From Nonomuraea rubra (GTDB taxonomy: Bacteria > Actinomycetota > Actinomycetes > Streptosporangiales > Streptosporangiaceae), in contig NZ_JACHMI010000001.1 of NCBI RefSeq assembly GCF_014207985.1, forward strand, positions 11,825,001 through 11,889,000: a DNA stretch of 64,000 nt. Direction: 5' to 3'. Numbering within the stretch: position 1 is the first letter of the stretch; every line of letters begins with the position of its first letter. A model generated the notes under the pieces. The model worked only from the letters and a program-made list of their open reading frames with translations. It was not told where the DNA came from and searched no databases. A program made the position numbers and the translations under genes. Of this stretch, positions 46,019-55,808 are shown piece after piece.

Positions 46019-48166
46019 GTGACCCCGCTGACCACCAGCGCGTTCGACCTCCCCGACCACCTCACCCCCAAGGCCGACCCGGCGCTGATCGCCCGCGACG
46101 AGCAGCACTTCGCGGCCATCGCGCGGAGCCTCGAAGAGGCGATCGCCGAGCTGTCGGACCGGCTCGACGCCGAGCGCAAGGCGCCGGGCGGCGCGGGCCG
46201 GCAGGCGCTGGACCGGGACCTGGAGATCCACCGGCTGACCGCCCGCCTGCGCGCGCTGCGCCGCTTCGGGCTGGACCTGTGCCTCGGCCACATGGTGAGC
46301 GCCGACGACCCCGAGCCCGTGTACGTCGGCCGCCTCGGCCTCACCGACAGCCAGGGCCGCCGCCTGCTGCTCGACTGGCGTTCGCCCGCGGCCGAGCCGT
46401 TCTTCGGGGCCACCCACGGCAACCCCATGGGCCTGGCCAGCCGCCGCAGGTACCGCTGGACCCGCGGCCGGATCAGCGACTACTGGGACGAGGTCTTCAC
46501 CGCCGACGGGGCCGAGGGGCACGCCGCGCTCGACGACCAGTCCGCCTTCATCGCCAGCCTGGGCAGCAGCCGCTCGCCCCGGATGCGCGACGTGCTGGCC
46601 ACCATCCAGGCCGACCAGGACGCCATCATCCGCGCCGGGTCGCGCGGCGCCCTCGTCGTCGACGGCGGTCCCGGTACGGGCAAGACCGTCGTCGCCCTGC
46701 ACCGCTCCGCCTACCTCCTCTACTCCGACCCGCGCCTCGGTCACCGCCGGGGCGGCGTGCTGTTCGTCGGGCCGCACCAGCCGTACCTGGCCTACGTCGC
46801 CGACGTCCTGCCCAGCCTCGGCGAGGAGGGCGTGCAGACCTGCACCCTGCGGGACCTCGTCGCCGAGGGGGCCGCGGCGGCGGCCGAGACCGATCCGGAG
46901 GTGGCGCGGCTGAAGGCGTCCGCGGACCTGGTCAAGGCGATCGAGCCGGCCGTCAGGTTCTACGAGAACCCGCCCACCAAGGGGATGACGGTCACGACCC
47001 ACTGGTCCGACATCTGGGTGGGCCCCGACGACTGGGCCGAGGCGTTCGCGGCGCCGGATCCCGGCACCCCGCACAACGAGGCGCGCGACCGGATCTGGGA
47101 GGAACTGCTCGCGATCCTCACGGACAAGCACGACGACGAGGACATCTCGCCCGACCTGCTCCGCAAGTCCCTGCTGCAGAACAGGGAGCTGCTCCAGACC
47201 TTCAACCGCGCGTGGCCGCTGATCGAGGCGGCCGACCTCGTCGGCGACCTCTGGTCCGTGCCCGCCTACCTGCGGATGTGCGCTCCCTGGCTGACCCCCG
47301 ACGAGATCCGGCGGCTGCAGCGCGCGCAGGCCCAGGCCTGGACGGTCTCCGACCTGCCGCTCCTGGACGCGGCCCGCCAGCGGCTCGGCGACCCGGAGGC
47401 GTCCCGGCGCAGGCGCAGGCAGGAGGCCTCCATCGCCGCCGAACGCGAGCGCATGTCGCACGTCGTCGACAACCTGCTCGCGGCCGACGACGACGGCGAG
47501 GGCCTGGTGACCATGTTGCGCGGCGAGGACCTGCGGAGCAGCCTGGTCGACGAGAACGCCCTGCCCGCCGCCGACCCCGACCTGCTCGCCGGCCCGTTCG
47601 CGCACATCGTCGTGGACGAGGCCCAGGAGCTCACGGACGCCGAGTGGCAGATGTTGCTGCAGCGCTGCCCGTCCAGGAGCTTCACCATCGTCGGCGACCG
47701 CGCGCAGGCCAGGCACGGGTTCACCGAGTCGTGGCAGGAGCGGCTGGAGCGGGTCGGGCTCGACCGGATCAACCTGGCCTCGCTCAGCGTCAACTACCGC
47801 ACGCCCGAAGAGATCATGGTCGAGGCCGAGCCGGTCATCAGGGCCGCGCTCCCCGACGCCAACGTCCCGGTCTCCATCCGCGGCACCGGCGTCCCCGTCC
47901 ACCACGGAGCCGCCTCCGAGCTGGGCTCGATCCTCGACGGCTGGCTCGCCGCGCACGCCGACGGGACGGCCTGCGTCATCGGCGATCCCACGTTCGAGGA
48001 GACGGCCCGCGTGCGGTCGCTGACGCCGGAGCTGTCGAAGGGGCTCGAGTTCGACCTGGTCGTCCTCGTCGACCCGGGCTCCTTCGGTGACGGCATCGAG
48101 GGGGCGGTCGACCGGTATGTCGCGATGACGCGAGCGACCCGGCAGCTCGTCATCCTCACGAGCTGA
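46019..48166 (+). CDS. helR: HelR, RNA polymerase-recycling helicase-like ATPase
   Basis: 715 residues from a GTG with GGAG upstream. UvrD/HelD-like architecture: N-terminal coiled coil (about 25-90), Walker A GGPGTGKT (216-223), Walker B VVDEAQEL (about 532-539) and later helicase motifs (SVNYRTPEEI, LSKGLEFDLVVLVDP, RYVAMTRATRQLVIL). HelR displaces rifamycin from RNA polymerase and confers rifamycin tolerance. The RAE directly upstream supports HelR rather than a HelD of the Bacillus type. Single gene, convergent with the SulP gene. Confidence 0.9.
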   Translation: MTPLTTSAFDLPDHLTPKADPALIARDEQHFAAIARSLEEAIAELSDRLDAERKAPGGAGRQALDRDLEIHRLTARLRALRRFGLDLCLGHMVSADDPEPVYVGRLGLTDSQGRRLLLDWRSPAAEPFFGATHGNPMGLASRRRYRWTRGRISDYWDEVFTADGAEGHAALDDQSAFIASLGSSRSPRMRDVLATIQADQDAIIRAGSRGALVVDGGPGTGKTVVALHRSAYLLYSDPRLGHRRGGVLFVGPHQPYLAYVADVLPSLGEEGVQTCTLRDLVAEGAAAAAETDPEVARLKASADLVKAIEPAVRFYENPPTKGMTVTTHWSDIWVGPDDWAEAFAAPDPGTPHNEARDRIWEELLAILTDKHDDEDISPDLLRKSLLQNRELLQTFNRAWPLIEAADLVGDLWSVPAYLRMCAPWLTPDEIRRLQRAQAQAWTVSDLPLLDAARQRLGDPEASRRRRRQEASIAAERERMSHVVDNLLAADDDGEGLVTMLRGEDLRSSLVDENALPAADPDLLAGPFAHIVVDEAQELTDAEWQMLLQRCPSRSFTIVGDRAQARHGFTESWQERLERVGLDRINLASLSVNYRTPEEIMVEAEPVIRAALPDANVPVSIRGTGVPVHHGAASELGSILDGWLAAHADGTACVIGDPTFEETARVRSLTPELSKGLEFDLVVLVDPGSFGDGIEGAVDRYVAMTRATRQLVILTS

Positions 48167-48178
48167 CCGGCACCCGCG

Positions 48179-49657
48179 TCAGTGGCTGCCGGACAGCTCC
48201 CCTGACAGGGTGCCGTGCATGCGGGCGCTGGGCTGGTTGAGGCCGACGATCCGGACGGTCTTGCCGCGGGCGGCGTACTTGGCCTCGACGGCGTCCAGGG
48301 CGGCCACGGAGGAGGCGTCCCAGATGTGCGCGCCGGTGAGGTCGATGACCACGTCGGCAGGGTCGTTGGCGTAGTCGAACTGTGAGACCAGGTCGTTGCT
48401 GGAGGCGAAGAAGAGCTCCCCGGTGACCGCGTAGACGACCTGCTCGCCGTCGGGGTCGAGGCAGGAGGTCACCTGGGCGAGGTGGGCGACGCGGCGGGCG
48501 AAGATGACCAGGCCGGTCAGGGAGCCGACGACGACGCCGATGGCCAGGTTGTGCGTGGCGACCACCACGGCGACGGTGATCACCATGACGCCGATCTCGC
48601 CGGCGGGCATGCGCCTGAGCGTGGCCGGCGCGACGGAGTGCCAGTCGAACGTCCCGAACGACACCAGGATCATGACGGCGACCAGGGCGGCCATCGGGAT
48701 CTGGGAGACCAGCGGGCCGAAGACGATGCACAGCACCATGAGCAGCACGCCGGCGGTGAACGTGGACAGGCGGGTGCGGGCGCCGTTCTTCACGTTGATC
48801 ATGGTCTGGCCGATCATGGCGCAGCCGCCCATGCCGCCGAAGAAGCCGGTGACGATGTTGGCCAGGCCCTGCCCGATGGACTCGCGGGTCTTGGAGGAGT
48901 GGGTGTCGGTGATGTCGTCCACGAGCTTGGCCGTCATCAGCGACTCCATCAGCCCGACCAGGGCGAAGCCGAACGCGTACGGGGCGATGAGGGTGAGGGT
49001 GCCGAGCGTGAAGGGCACGTCCGGCAGGCCGGGCACGGGCAGCGAGGAGGGCAGCACACCGCGGTCGCCGACGGTCGGCACGGCCAGGTGGGCGCCGATG
49101 GTCAGCGCGGTGAGCGCCACGATGGAGATCAGCGGCGCCGGGACGGCCCTGGTCAGGCGGGGCAGGAACACCATCAGCGCGAGCGCGCCGCCGACCAGCG
49201 GGTAGACGACCCACGGCACGTCGATCAGCTCCGGCACCTGGGCCATGAAGATCAGGATGGCCAGCGCGTTGACGAAGCCGACCATTACGCTGCGCGGCAC
49301 GAAGCGCATCAGCCTGGCCACGCCGAGCGCGCCGAGCACGATCTGGATGAGGCCGCCGAGGATGACGGTGGCGATCAGGTAGCCGAAGCCGTGCTCGCGC
49401 GCCAGCGGGGCGACCACCAGGGCGATGGCGCCGGTGGCCGCCGAGATCATCGCGGGGCGGCCACCGGCGATGGCGATGACCACGGCCATGGTGAACGAGG
49501 CGAACAGGCCGACGCTGGGATCGACCCCCGCGATGATCGAGAACGAGATCGCCTCGGGGATGAGCGCGAGGGCCACCACCAGGCCGGACAGGATCTCGGT
49601 ACGCGCCACCGAGGGCGTGAGCCAGGCCGGGCGGCCGGGCACGAATGAGCTGAGCAA
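48179..49657 (-). CDS. SulP-family anion transporter with STAS domain
   Basis: 492 residues from a TTG with AAGGA six bases upstream; an ATG at 49696 would add 13 residues. About 10-11 transmembrane helices include LIPEAISFSIIAGVDPSVGLFASF (signature) and FGFALVGLMESLMTAKLVDD. C-terminal STAS domain (about 395-490) contains VVIDLTGAHIWDASSVAALD. SulP proteins carry sulfate, bicarbonate or other anions; substrate is unknown. Confidence 0.9.
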   Translation of the reverse strand: MLSSFVPGRPAWLTPSVARTEILSGLVVALALIPEAISFSIIAGVDPSVGLFASFTMAVVIAIAGGRPAMISAATGAIALVVAPLAREHGFGYLIATVILGGLIQIVLGALGVARLMRFVPRSVMVGFVNALAILIFMAQVPELIDVPWVVYPLVGGALALMVFLPRLTRAVPAPLISIVALTALTIGAHLAVPTVGDRGVLPSSLPVPGLPDVPFTLGTLTLIAPYAFGFALVGLMESLMTAKLVDDITDTHSSKTRESIGQGLANIVTGFFGGMGGCAMIGQTMINVKNGARTRLSTFTAGVLLMVLCIVFGPLVSQIPMAALVAVMILVSFGTFDWHSVAPATLRRMPAGEIGVMVITVAVVVATHNLAIGVVVGSLTGLVIFARRVAHLAQVTSCLDPDGEQVVYAVTGELFFASSNDLVSQFDYANDPADVVIDLTGAHIWDASSVAALDAVEAKYAARGKTVRIVGLNQPSARMHGTLSGELSGSH

Positions 49658-49768
49658 AAAAAGTCCTTCAACCGGGGGCGAGCGGCGGGGAGGCATGGTG
49701 GCTCGCCACATGCGGCCCGGCCATGGCCAACTCTACCGGCGCGGACCAAACCCACCGTGGTGGCGGCG

Positions 49769-51367
49769 TCAGTTGGGCGAGTGGCGGCGGACCTCGTCGG
49801 GCCAGGCCAGCGGGATGCCGAGAGCGCCCGTCAGGAGATCCTGGAAGCGGGTGAGCTCCTCCCTGCGCACCTGGGCCGGGGTGAGACCGGTGTCCAGGCA
49901 GTACGCGGCGAGAGCCCCCGCGGCCTCGCCGATGGACCACTCCACGGGGTGCAGCCGGTAGGCGCCGTTGGCGATGTGGGTGGTGCCGATGTTCTTGTTC
50001 GCCGGCAGCAGGTTGGAGACCGCGGCGGGGATGAGGGCGCCCAGCGGGATCTGGAACGGGTAGGAGGGGATGTCGACGTACGTGCGGCCGTTCGTCGAGG
50101 GATGCAGGTCGATCCGGTAGTAGCCGATGCCCACGCTGTCGCCGAAGAGCTCCGAGCCGGCGCCGGGGCCGCGCATCTCGCACCCGATGTGCGCCTCGGT
50201 CACCCGGAACAGCGGCTCGATGCGCCGCGACTCCCGGATGTACGGCTCCTTCGCCAGTCCGTCGGCGGTGCCGAGCACGTCGCCGCGCAACAGCAGCTCC
50301 GGGTAGCCGTGCCCGCCACCGGCCCGGGGCGCCTCGGTCTGCATCCAGTGCACGAAGGAGAGCGTCAGGTCGCGGGCCCTGGCCAGCGCCTGCTCGCGGG
50401 TCCCGGCGTCCACGCCGATGAGCGGCAGCTCCCAGTAGTCCGTCTGCGGCCAGTTGACCAGGGTGACGTCCCCGCCGGTGAACGTCTCGTCGAGCTGCGT
50501 GCCGGCCAGGATCCTGCGGTAGTGCCACAGGCCGCGGTCGTCGTGGCGGGCCGCCTCCAGGGGGTCGCGCAGGAAGAGGGGACGGTCCCGCTCGGCCAGC
50601 GTGATCGGGTGCACGTCGATCCAGGAGAGCTGGGAGCCCGGCCACCTCTTGTCCACGGTGTCGCGCCAGTAGCGGTAGTCCTCCGGCTCGTCGATCACGT
50701 GCGACTCGCCGTGCCGGTATTCGAGGGCGGCGCACCAGGTGATGGCCTGCTGGTCCATCGGATCGGCCTCCGGGGGCGCGTGCAGCTCCCCGGTGTCCGC
50801 CCGCGACTCGGCGCCGACCACGTACGGCACCCCTGCCAGCTCCAGCAGGTCCCCGAGCTCGGTCGCGTCGATCACGAGCCCGCCCGCCAGCTCCCGCAGC
50901 TCACCCGTGCGGCGGTCCCGTACGGTCACCGAGGTCACGCGATCCCCGTCGCGGGCGGCGGCCACGGGCTCGTGCTCCCGCAGCAGGAACAGCCGGCCGT
51001 CCGCCACCCACGGCGACAGCAGCTCGTCCAGCACGGCGGCGGCGACCCGGGGCTCGTGGCAGAGCGCCGAGACGAAGCCGCGCCCCGGGTTGAGCCGCGG
51101 GTCGGCGCGGGCCTCCGGGGTGAGCGGGTAGTGGCGGCGGTAGTGGTCGCGGATGCGCTCGCGCAGGTCGCGGTAGCCGGCGGAGACGAGGTCGCCCTCG
51201 ATCCACGGGTGTTCGTCGGGCGGCACGCCCTGGCTGGTGAGCTGCCCGCCCAGCCAGTCGCTCGTCTCGGTGAGGATGACGCTCCTGCCGAGGGTGAGAG
51301 CGGCCCGGGCGGCGGCGACACCGCCGAGGCCGCCGCCGATGACCAGGATGTCTGCAGTGTGATTCAC
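49769..51367 (-). CDS. FAD-dependent oxidoreductase
   Basis: 532 residues from a GTG. Dinucleotide motif DILVIGGGLGGVAAARAA (about 6-23) binds FAD; GLVIDATELGDLLELAGVPY (about 165-184) and NLLPANKNIGTTHIANGAYRLHPVEWSIGEAAGALA near the C-terminus match the FAD_oxidored family. Members often occur beside sugar ABC importers, as here, suggesting oxidation of a polysaccharide breakdown product; substrate unknown. Last gene of the importer run. Confidence 0.85.
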   Translation of the reverse strand: MNHTADILVIGGGLGGVAAARAALTLGRSVILTETSDWLGGQLTSQGVPPDEHPWIEGDLVSAGYRDLRERIRDHYRRHYPLTPEARADPRLNPGRGFVSALCHEPRVAAAVLDELLSPWVADGRLFLLREHEPVAAARDGDRVTSVTVRDRRTGELRELAGGLVIDATELGDLLELAGVPYVVGAESRADTGELHAPPEADPMDQQAITWCAALEYRHGESHVIDEPEDYRYWRDTVDKRWPGSQLSWIDVHPITLAERDRPLFLRDPLEAARHDDRGLWHYRRILAGTQLDETFTGGDVTLVNWPQTDYWELPLIGVDAGTREQALARARDLTLSFVHWMQTEAPRAGGGHGYPELLLRGDVLGTADGLAKEPYIRESRRIEPLFRVTEAHIGCEMRGPGAGSELFGDSVGIGYYRIDLHPSTNGRTYVDIPSYPFQIPLGALIPAAVSNLLPANKNIGTTHIANGAYRLHPVEWSIGEAAGALAAYCLDTGLTPAQVRREELTRFQDLLTGALGIPLAWPDEVRRHSPN

Positions 51368-51405
51368 GGATCCCCGAATCGTGGTGATGGTGGAGAGAAG
51401 GGCGT

Positions 51406-52263
51406 TCAGCCCTTGATGCCGCCCTCGGACAGGCCCGCGATGAAGCTCCGCTGGTTCAGCAGGAACACCACCATGACGGGCAGGCTGACCAGGATGGTCG
51501 CGGCCATCAGAGCGCCGTACTTGACGTCGCCGCTGGAGGCGAAGGTCGTGATCGCCAGTTGCACGGTCGTGCTTCTGGCCGAGGTGGAGGTCACCAGCGG
51601 CCAGAGGAAGTCGTCCCAGACACCGGTGAAGGAGAAGACGGCCACCAGGGCCAGCAGCGGGCGGGCCAGCGGCAGGTAGACGCTGAAGAAGATGCGCAGC
51701 TCCCCCGCCCCGTCGATGCGGGCCGCCTCGCCGAAGCCCTTGTCCAGGCCCGCGAAGTACTGCCGGGACAGGAAGATGTTCATCGTCCCGACGAGGTACG
51801 GCAGGAGCAGCCCGCCCACCGAGTCGAGCAGGCCGCTGCCGCCCCGCCCCAGCAGGTCGTTGCCGCCGGCCAGCGGGAAGTTCTTGGCCATGAGGAAGAG
51901 CGGGATCAGGGTCACCGAAACCGGGATCGCCACGGTGGAGATCAGCGCGTAGAAGGCGACCTTGCTGCCGGGGAACGGCAGGTGGGCGAAGGCGTACCCG
52001 GCGATGACCGGCACGACGCAGTTCACGGCCACGGCCACGACGGTGACGATGGTCGAGTTGGCGAACGCCTGGCCGAGGTCGGCGGTCTGGACGGCGGTGG
52101 CGAAGTTGTCCAGCGTCGGATCGTCGGGCAGGAACCCGACGCCGGAGACCGCCTCGCCCTCCGGGGTGAACGCCAGCCTGAGCATCCACAGGAACGGCAG
52201 CAGCACGACGCCGGTGACCAGCGCCAGCACGAGGACCCGGGGCCACGTACGCGATGAGGTCAT
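51406..52263 (-). CDS. Carbohydrate ABC transporter permease, MalG type
   Basis: 285 residues, six hydrophobic helices. The EAARIDGAGELRIFFSVYLPLARP segment (about 180-205) is the EAA loop that docks to the ATPase. Works with the MalF-type permease encoded just upstream (overlap of 4 bp). No ATPase gene is present, so a shared MsiK-type ATPase is assumed. Confidence 0.9.
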   Translation of the reverse strand: MTSSRTWPRVLVLALVTGVVLLPFLWMLRLAFTPEGEAVSGVGFLPDDPTLDNFATAVQTADLGQAFANSTIVTVVAVAVNCVVPVIAGYAFAHLPFPGSKVAFYALISTVAIPVSVTLIPLFLMAKNFPLAGGNDLLGRGGSGLLDSVGGLLLPYLVGTMNIFLSRQYFAGLDKGFGEAARIDGAGELRIFFSVYLPLARPLLALVAVFSFTGVWDDFLWPLVTSTSARSTTVQLAITTFASSGDVKYGALMAATILVSLPVMVVFLLNQRSFIAGLSEGGIKG

Positions 52264-53192
52264 GCCTTCCTCCCCTGGCTGAACCTGATCGCGATGACCG
52301 ACAGCCCGGCGATGAAGGCGAACAGGACGAAGGCCATGGCGGACGCGCTGCCCATCTGGTTGTACTGGAACGCCTCGGTGTAGATCAGGTAGTTGACCGT
52401 GGTGGTGCTGCCGTAGGGGCCGCCCTGGGTCAGCACGAAGATCTCGGAGAAGCCCTGGGCCAGGTAGATGATGTCCATCGCCAGCACGTACGTGAGCATG
52501 GGCCGCAGGCCGGGCAGCGTGACCGCCAGGAACTGCCGCCAGGCGTTGGCGCCGTCGACCCGGGCCGCCTCGTAGAGGTCACGCGGAACGGTCTGGAGCC
52601 CGGCGAGCAGCAGCACCATGTTGCTGCCGAGCGCCTTCCACACGCGCATCGCCGAGGCCGCGTTGAGCGCGGCGTCCTCGTCGGCGAGCCAGCGCTGCTC
52701 GGGCAGGCCGAACAGGCCGAGCAGCTCGTTGACGACCCCGTTGTCGGAGTAGATCCACAGCCAGATCATGCTGACCGCGGTGAGCGAGACGATGTGCGGC
52801 ACGTACATCGCCGTGCGGAAGAAGCCGACCCCGCGGAAGGACCGGTTGCACAGCATGGCCAGGACGAGCGCGATGACGACGGTGAACGGCAGCACCTGCA
52901 GCACGTACCTGCCGGTGACGAGCAGGGCGCGGCCGAACTCGGGGTCGTCCAGCAGTGCGCGGTAGTTGTCCAGGCCGATGAACTCGGGGCCGGACCGCTT
53001 GATCGGGCTGTATTCGCTGAAGCTGAGCACCAGGCCGTACAGGACGGGGCCGAGCTGGAAGATCACCACGTACAGGGCGGCGGGCAGTACGAACAGCACC
53101 CCGAACAGGGCCGGGCGGCTCGGCGGCCATCGCCGCGGAGTCGTCGCGCCCGCCGACCTGGCGGTGGCGGGTCGGTCAGGAGCTCGAAGCAA
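52260..53192 (-). CDS. Carbohydrate ABC transporter permease, MalF type
   Basis: 310 residues from a TTG inside the end of the binding-protein gene (17-bp overlap). Six hydrophobic helices and an EAARVDGANAWRQFLAVTLPGLRP EAA loop (about 210-235). The DNA end of the substrate-binding gene and this start are interleaved, so translation is coupled. Confidence 0.9.
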   Translation of the reverse strand: MLRAPDRPATARSAGATTPRRWPPSRPALFGVLFVLPAALYVVIFQLGPVLYGLVLSFSEYSPIKRSGPEFIGLDNYRALLDDPEFGRALLVTGRYVLQVLPFTVVIALVLAMLCNRSFRGVGFFRTAMYVPHIVSLTAVSMIWLWIYSDNGVVNELLGLFGLPEQRWLADEDAALNAASAMRVWKALGSNMVLLLAGLQTVPRDLYEAARVDGANAWRQFLAVTLPGLRPMLTYVLAMDIIYLAQGFSEIFVLTQGGPYGSTTTVNYLIYTEAFQYNQMGSASAMAFVLFAFIAGLSVIAIRFSQGRKA

Positions 53193-54486
53193 TGATCTTG
53201 TCCATTTCCGCGGCGGCCTGCTTCAGCGCCTCGGCCGGTGGCGTCTTGCCGTGCAGCGCGCGCTCCAGGCTCTGGCCCATCGCGTGGCGCATCTGCACCC
53301 AGCCGACGACGTTCGGGTTGCCCTTGGCCGCGGGCAGGGACTCGACGGCCTTCTTCAGCTCGGGGTTCTTGGAGACGTACGCGGAGTCGACGGCCGAGGC
53401 GCGGGCCGGCAGGACGCCGAGGGCCTCGGCGTAGGCGACGCTGGTCTCGGGCTGGAGCATGTGCGTGATGAAGGCCCAGGCCTGGTCCTTCTGGACGCTG
53501 TCCTTGTTGATCATCAGGCCGTTGGCGGCGCCGCCGAACGACCTGGCCTCGTGGCCCTCGACGGCGGGCGGCGGGATCAGGCGCAGGTCCCGGTCCGGGC
53601 CGGCGTCCTGGTACTTCTTGATGTCGCCCGAGCTGCTGAGCTGCATGGACGCTTCCCCGGTCACGATGGGCTGCTGCGCGTGCGGCGAGCCGCCCCATTC
53701 GGTGCCGAGCGTGTTGTCCACGGCCTGCGCGCCCTGGTAGAGGCCGGTCAGGTACTCCAGCGCCGCGACGGCCTCCGGCGAGGTCAGGGCCGACTTCTTG
53801 CCGTCGGGGGTCAGGAAGTCGCCGCCGTGCGACCACAGCAGGGTGGCGTACGACTGCTGGATGCTGATCGGGTTGCTCGGCATGATCAGCCCGGCGCGGG
53901 TGATCATCCCGCCCTCCCGCTTCGTCAGCTTCTCGGCGGCGGCCCTGACCTCCGCCCACGTCTTGGGCGGCGCGTCGGGGTCGAGCCCGGCCTCCTTGAA
54001 GTCGGCGCCGCTGTAGACGAGCATCCGCAGGGTCATGATCAGTGGCGCGATGTACTGCTTCCCGCCCACCACGCCGCCGTCCAGCGCCGACTTGAGGTCC
54101 TCACGGTCGCTCGCCGGCAGCTTGGCCACGTACGGGGTCAGGTCCTCGACGCGGTCGTTGGCCGCCAGGTCGGCGGTGGCGGCGACGCCGTGACCGATCA
54201 CGTCGGGCGCGGTGCCCGCCGCGAAGGCGGCGTTCAGCTTGGGCGACATCTCCTCCCAGTCGACGTAGGTGATCTCCACGTCGGTGCCGCTCGCCTTCTC
54301 GAACGCCGGCACGATCGTCTCGTTGACCAGCTTCATCTCGGCCTCGGCGTTGCCCGGGAACCACACGGTGAGCGGGCCGCCCGCGGTCTCGGTCCCGGAT
54401 GGAGGTTCGCCGCCGCAGGCGGACAGGGCCATGGCGGTCAGGCAGCCGGCCAGGGCAGCCGACATCGATCTCTGGGCTCGTCTCAT
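53176..54486 (-). CDS. Carbohydrate ABC transporter substrate-binding lipoprotein
   Basis: 436 residues from an ATG. Lipobox LSAC (C24) anchors it outside. GPLTVWFPGNAEAEMKLVNETIVPAFEKASG and a GEASMQLSSSGDIKKY segment are typical of family-1 solute-binding proteins. It delivers an unidentified sugar to the two permeases downstream. First gene of the operon; the remnant LacI gene lies 50 bp upstream. Confidence 0.9.
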   Translation of the reverse strand: MRRAQRSMSAALAGCLTAMALSACGGEPPSGTETAGGPLTVWFPGNAEAEMKLVNETIVPAFEKASGTDVEITYVDWEEMSPKLNAAFAAGTAPDVIGHGVAATADLAANDRVEDLTPYVAKLPASDREDLKSALDGGVVGGKQYIAPLIMTLRMLVYSGADFKEAGLDPDAPPKTWAEVRAAAEKLTKREGGMITRAGLIMPSNPISIQQSYATLLWSHGGDFLTPDGKKSALTSPEAVAALEYLTGLYQGAQAVDNTLGTEWGGSPHAQQPIVTGEASMQLSSSGDIKKYQDAGPDRDLRLIPPPAVEGHEARSFGGAANGLMINKDSVQKDQAWAFITHMLQPETSVAYAEALGVLPARASAVDSAYVSKNPELKKAVESLPAAKGNPNVVGWVQMRHAMGQSLERALHGKTPPAEALKQAAAEMDKIIASSS

Positions 54487-54536
54487 CGTGAGGTCCCTCG
54501 GGGTGTCGCAAAGCAGATGGATCGGGGGTGTGGAGG

Positions 54537-54888
54537 TCAAGGAGGCCGGGCCAGCGTGGCGCCCGGCTCGAAGCCGCAGGCCAGCCGCTCGTGGTGGGTG
54601 AGCTCGCGCCTGCCGTCCAGCACGTCGAGCAGGATCTCGACGGCGCGGGCCCCGATGGCCCGGAGCGGGACGGTGACGTGGGTCCAGGCGTGCGCCGTGT
54701 CGCCGCCGGCCGTGTCGAGGCCGACGACGGAGAGCCGTTCAGGGATGGGCACGCCCGCGCCGGCGCAGATCGCGGCGAGCTCCTCCAGGTGCGTGGCGCT
54801 CTCCACCACGAGCACGGTCGCGGAGAGAACCGGCTCCAGCACCCTGGCCGCGCCGCGGCGGGCGGCGGTTGATCGTTCCTTCGGACAT
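54537..54888 (-). pseudogene. Decayed LacI-family regulator
   Basis: An ATG at 54886-54888 with GAAAGGA upstream opens MSEGTINRRPPRRGQ, but no helix-turn-helix follows. In another frame a 101-residue piece (54537-54842) has VGLDTAGGDTAHAWTHVTVPLRAIGARAVEILLDVLDGRREL, the C-terminal effector-domain end of LacI proteins. A large internal deletion with a frameshift has removed the DNA-binding and most sensor domains, so the importer next to it probably lost this local repressor. Confidence 0.75.
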
Positions 54889-54933
54889 GCGGTCCTTTCA
54901 CTCGGCCAAGGCGCAGTCCCCGACCTGACCGGT

Positions 54934-55611
54934 TCAGGACAGGATGCCGCGCAGCCCCTTGGCCAGGAACAGCAGGCCGAAGACCATGACCAGGAGCAGC
55001 GTGAGAGCCCCGTTGTGCAGGATGAGCCAGGCTCGCAGCCGCGCCAGCCGTTCCTCTCCGCCCTCGCGCATCGTCAGGACGTACGGGACGAGCACCCCGA
55101 CACTGCCCAGCACGACGAAGACCGCGGCCAGCACGGCCTGCTGCACCAGCGAGAGGGGCACCCGCCCGGCCGCGATCGCGCCGCCGATCAGGGAGGTGAG
55201 GTTGACCGGGTTGGCCACGATCAGCGCGGTCGCCACCCCGGCGATCTTCGGCTTCGTCATGGCGTCCATGGCCGCGATCCACCTCGGCACCCGCGGCGCC
55301 TGCCCGGCCGCTCTCCTGGCCGCCCGGCGCCCGCCGGCGTACGCGACCGCCAGCAGAGCCAGCCCGACGGCCAGCGCCAGGTAGGACAGCCACGCCGGCT
55401 GCCGGCCGTGGGCCCCCGCCCCCAGCGCGCCCAGCAGCGCGGTGAGCGCCAGCAGGACGAGCCAGCTCACCACCAGCCACGCCAGCTCGAACACCGTCGC
55501 CTTGGCCCGGCCGCCCGTGCTGACGAGCAGCGCGATCACGGCCACCACGGGAAAGGGGGAGACGATGAGGCCGAGCGTGTAGGGCAGCATGTCGGCGAAG
55601 GCTTCACCCAC
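54934..55611 (-). CDS. GAP/LysE-like membrane protein
   Basis: 225 residues from a GTG, six hydrophobic helices. LGLIVSPFPVVAVIALLVSTGGRAKATVFELAW at the start and PKIAGVATALIVANPVNLTSLIGGAIAAG match the GAP (Sap, sulfolipid-1-addressing) family of mycolate-lineage and other actinobacteria. Presumed lipid or small-molecule exporter; function uncertain in this organism. Confidence 0.75.
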   Translation of the reverse strand: MGEAFADMLPYTLGLIVSPFPVVAVIALLVSTGGRAKATVFELAWLVVSWLVLLALTALLGALGAGAHGRQPAWLSYLALAVGLALLAVAYAGGRRAARRAAGQAPRVPRWIAAMDAMTKPKIAGVATALIVANPVNLTSLIGGAIAAGRVPLSLVQQAVLAAVFVVLGSVGVLVPYVLTMREGGEERLARLRAWLILHNGALTLLLVMVFGLLFLAKGLRGILS

Positions 55612-55808
55612 GAGGTTCCTCCTGCTGGTACGCGGCGGCGGCTGTCACAGCAGCCCCGTCAGCCTCGCCTGGCTTGTTCCCTCGCCGGCCCACACCGACG
55701 CGACAAAGGGGACGCAAAGGCACGTTCTTGGCGTCGGCGCTCCCCGTCATGCCCATTCTTGGACTCTCCCTTGCCTTCTTCACAGGCCCCGCCGGGCAGC
55801 ACCGTCGC

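Noticed and set aside
45854..47956. A 700-residue minus-strand open frame
   Set aside because: Antisense of helR, whose helicase motifs are clear on the other strand.
46279..48090. A 603-residue plus-strand open frame in another frame of helR
   Set aside because: Repetitive Arg/Pro/Gly composition; it is a frame shadow of helR.
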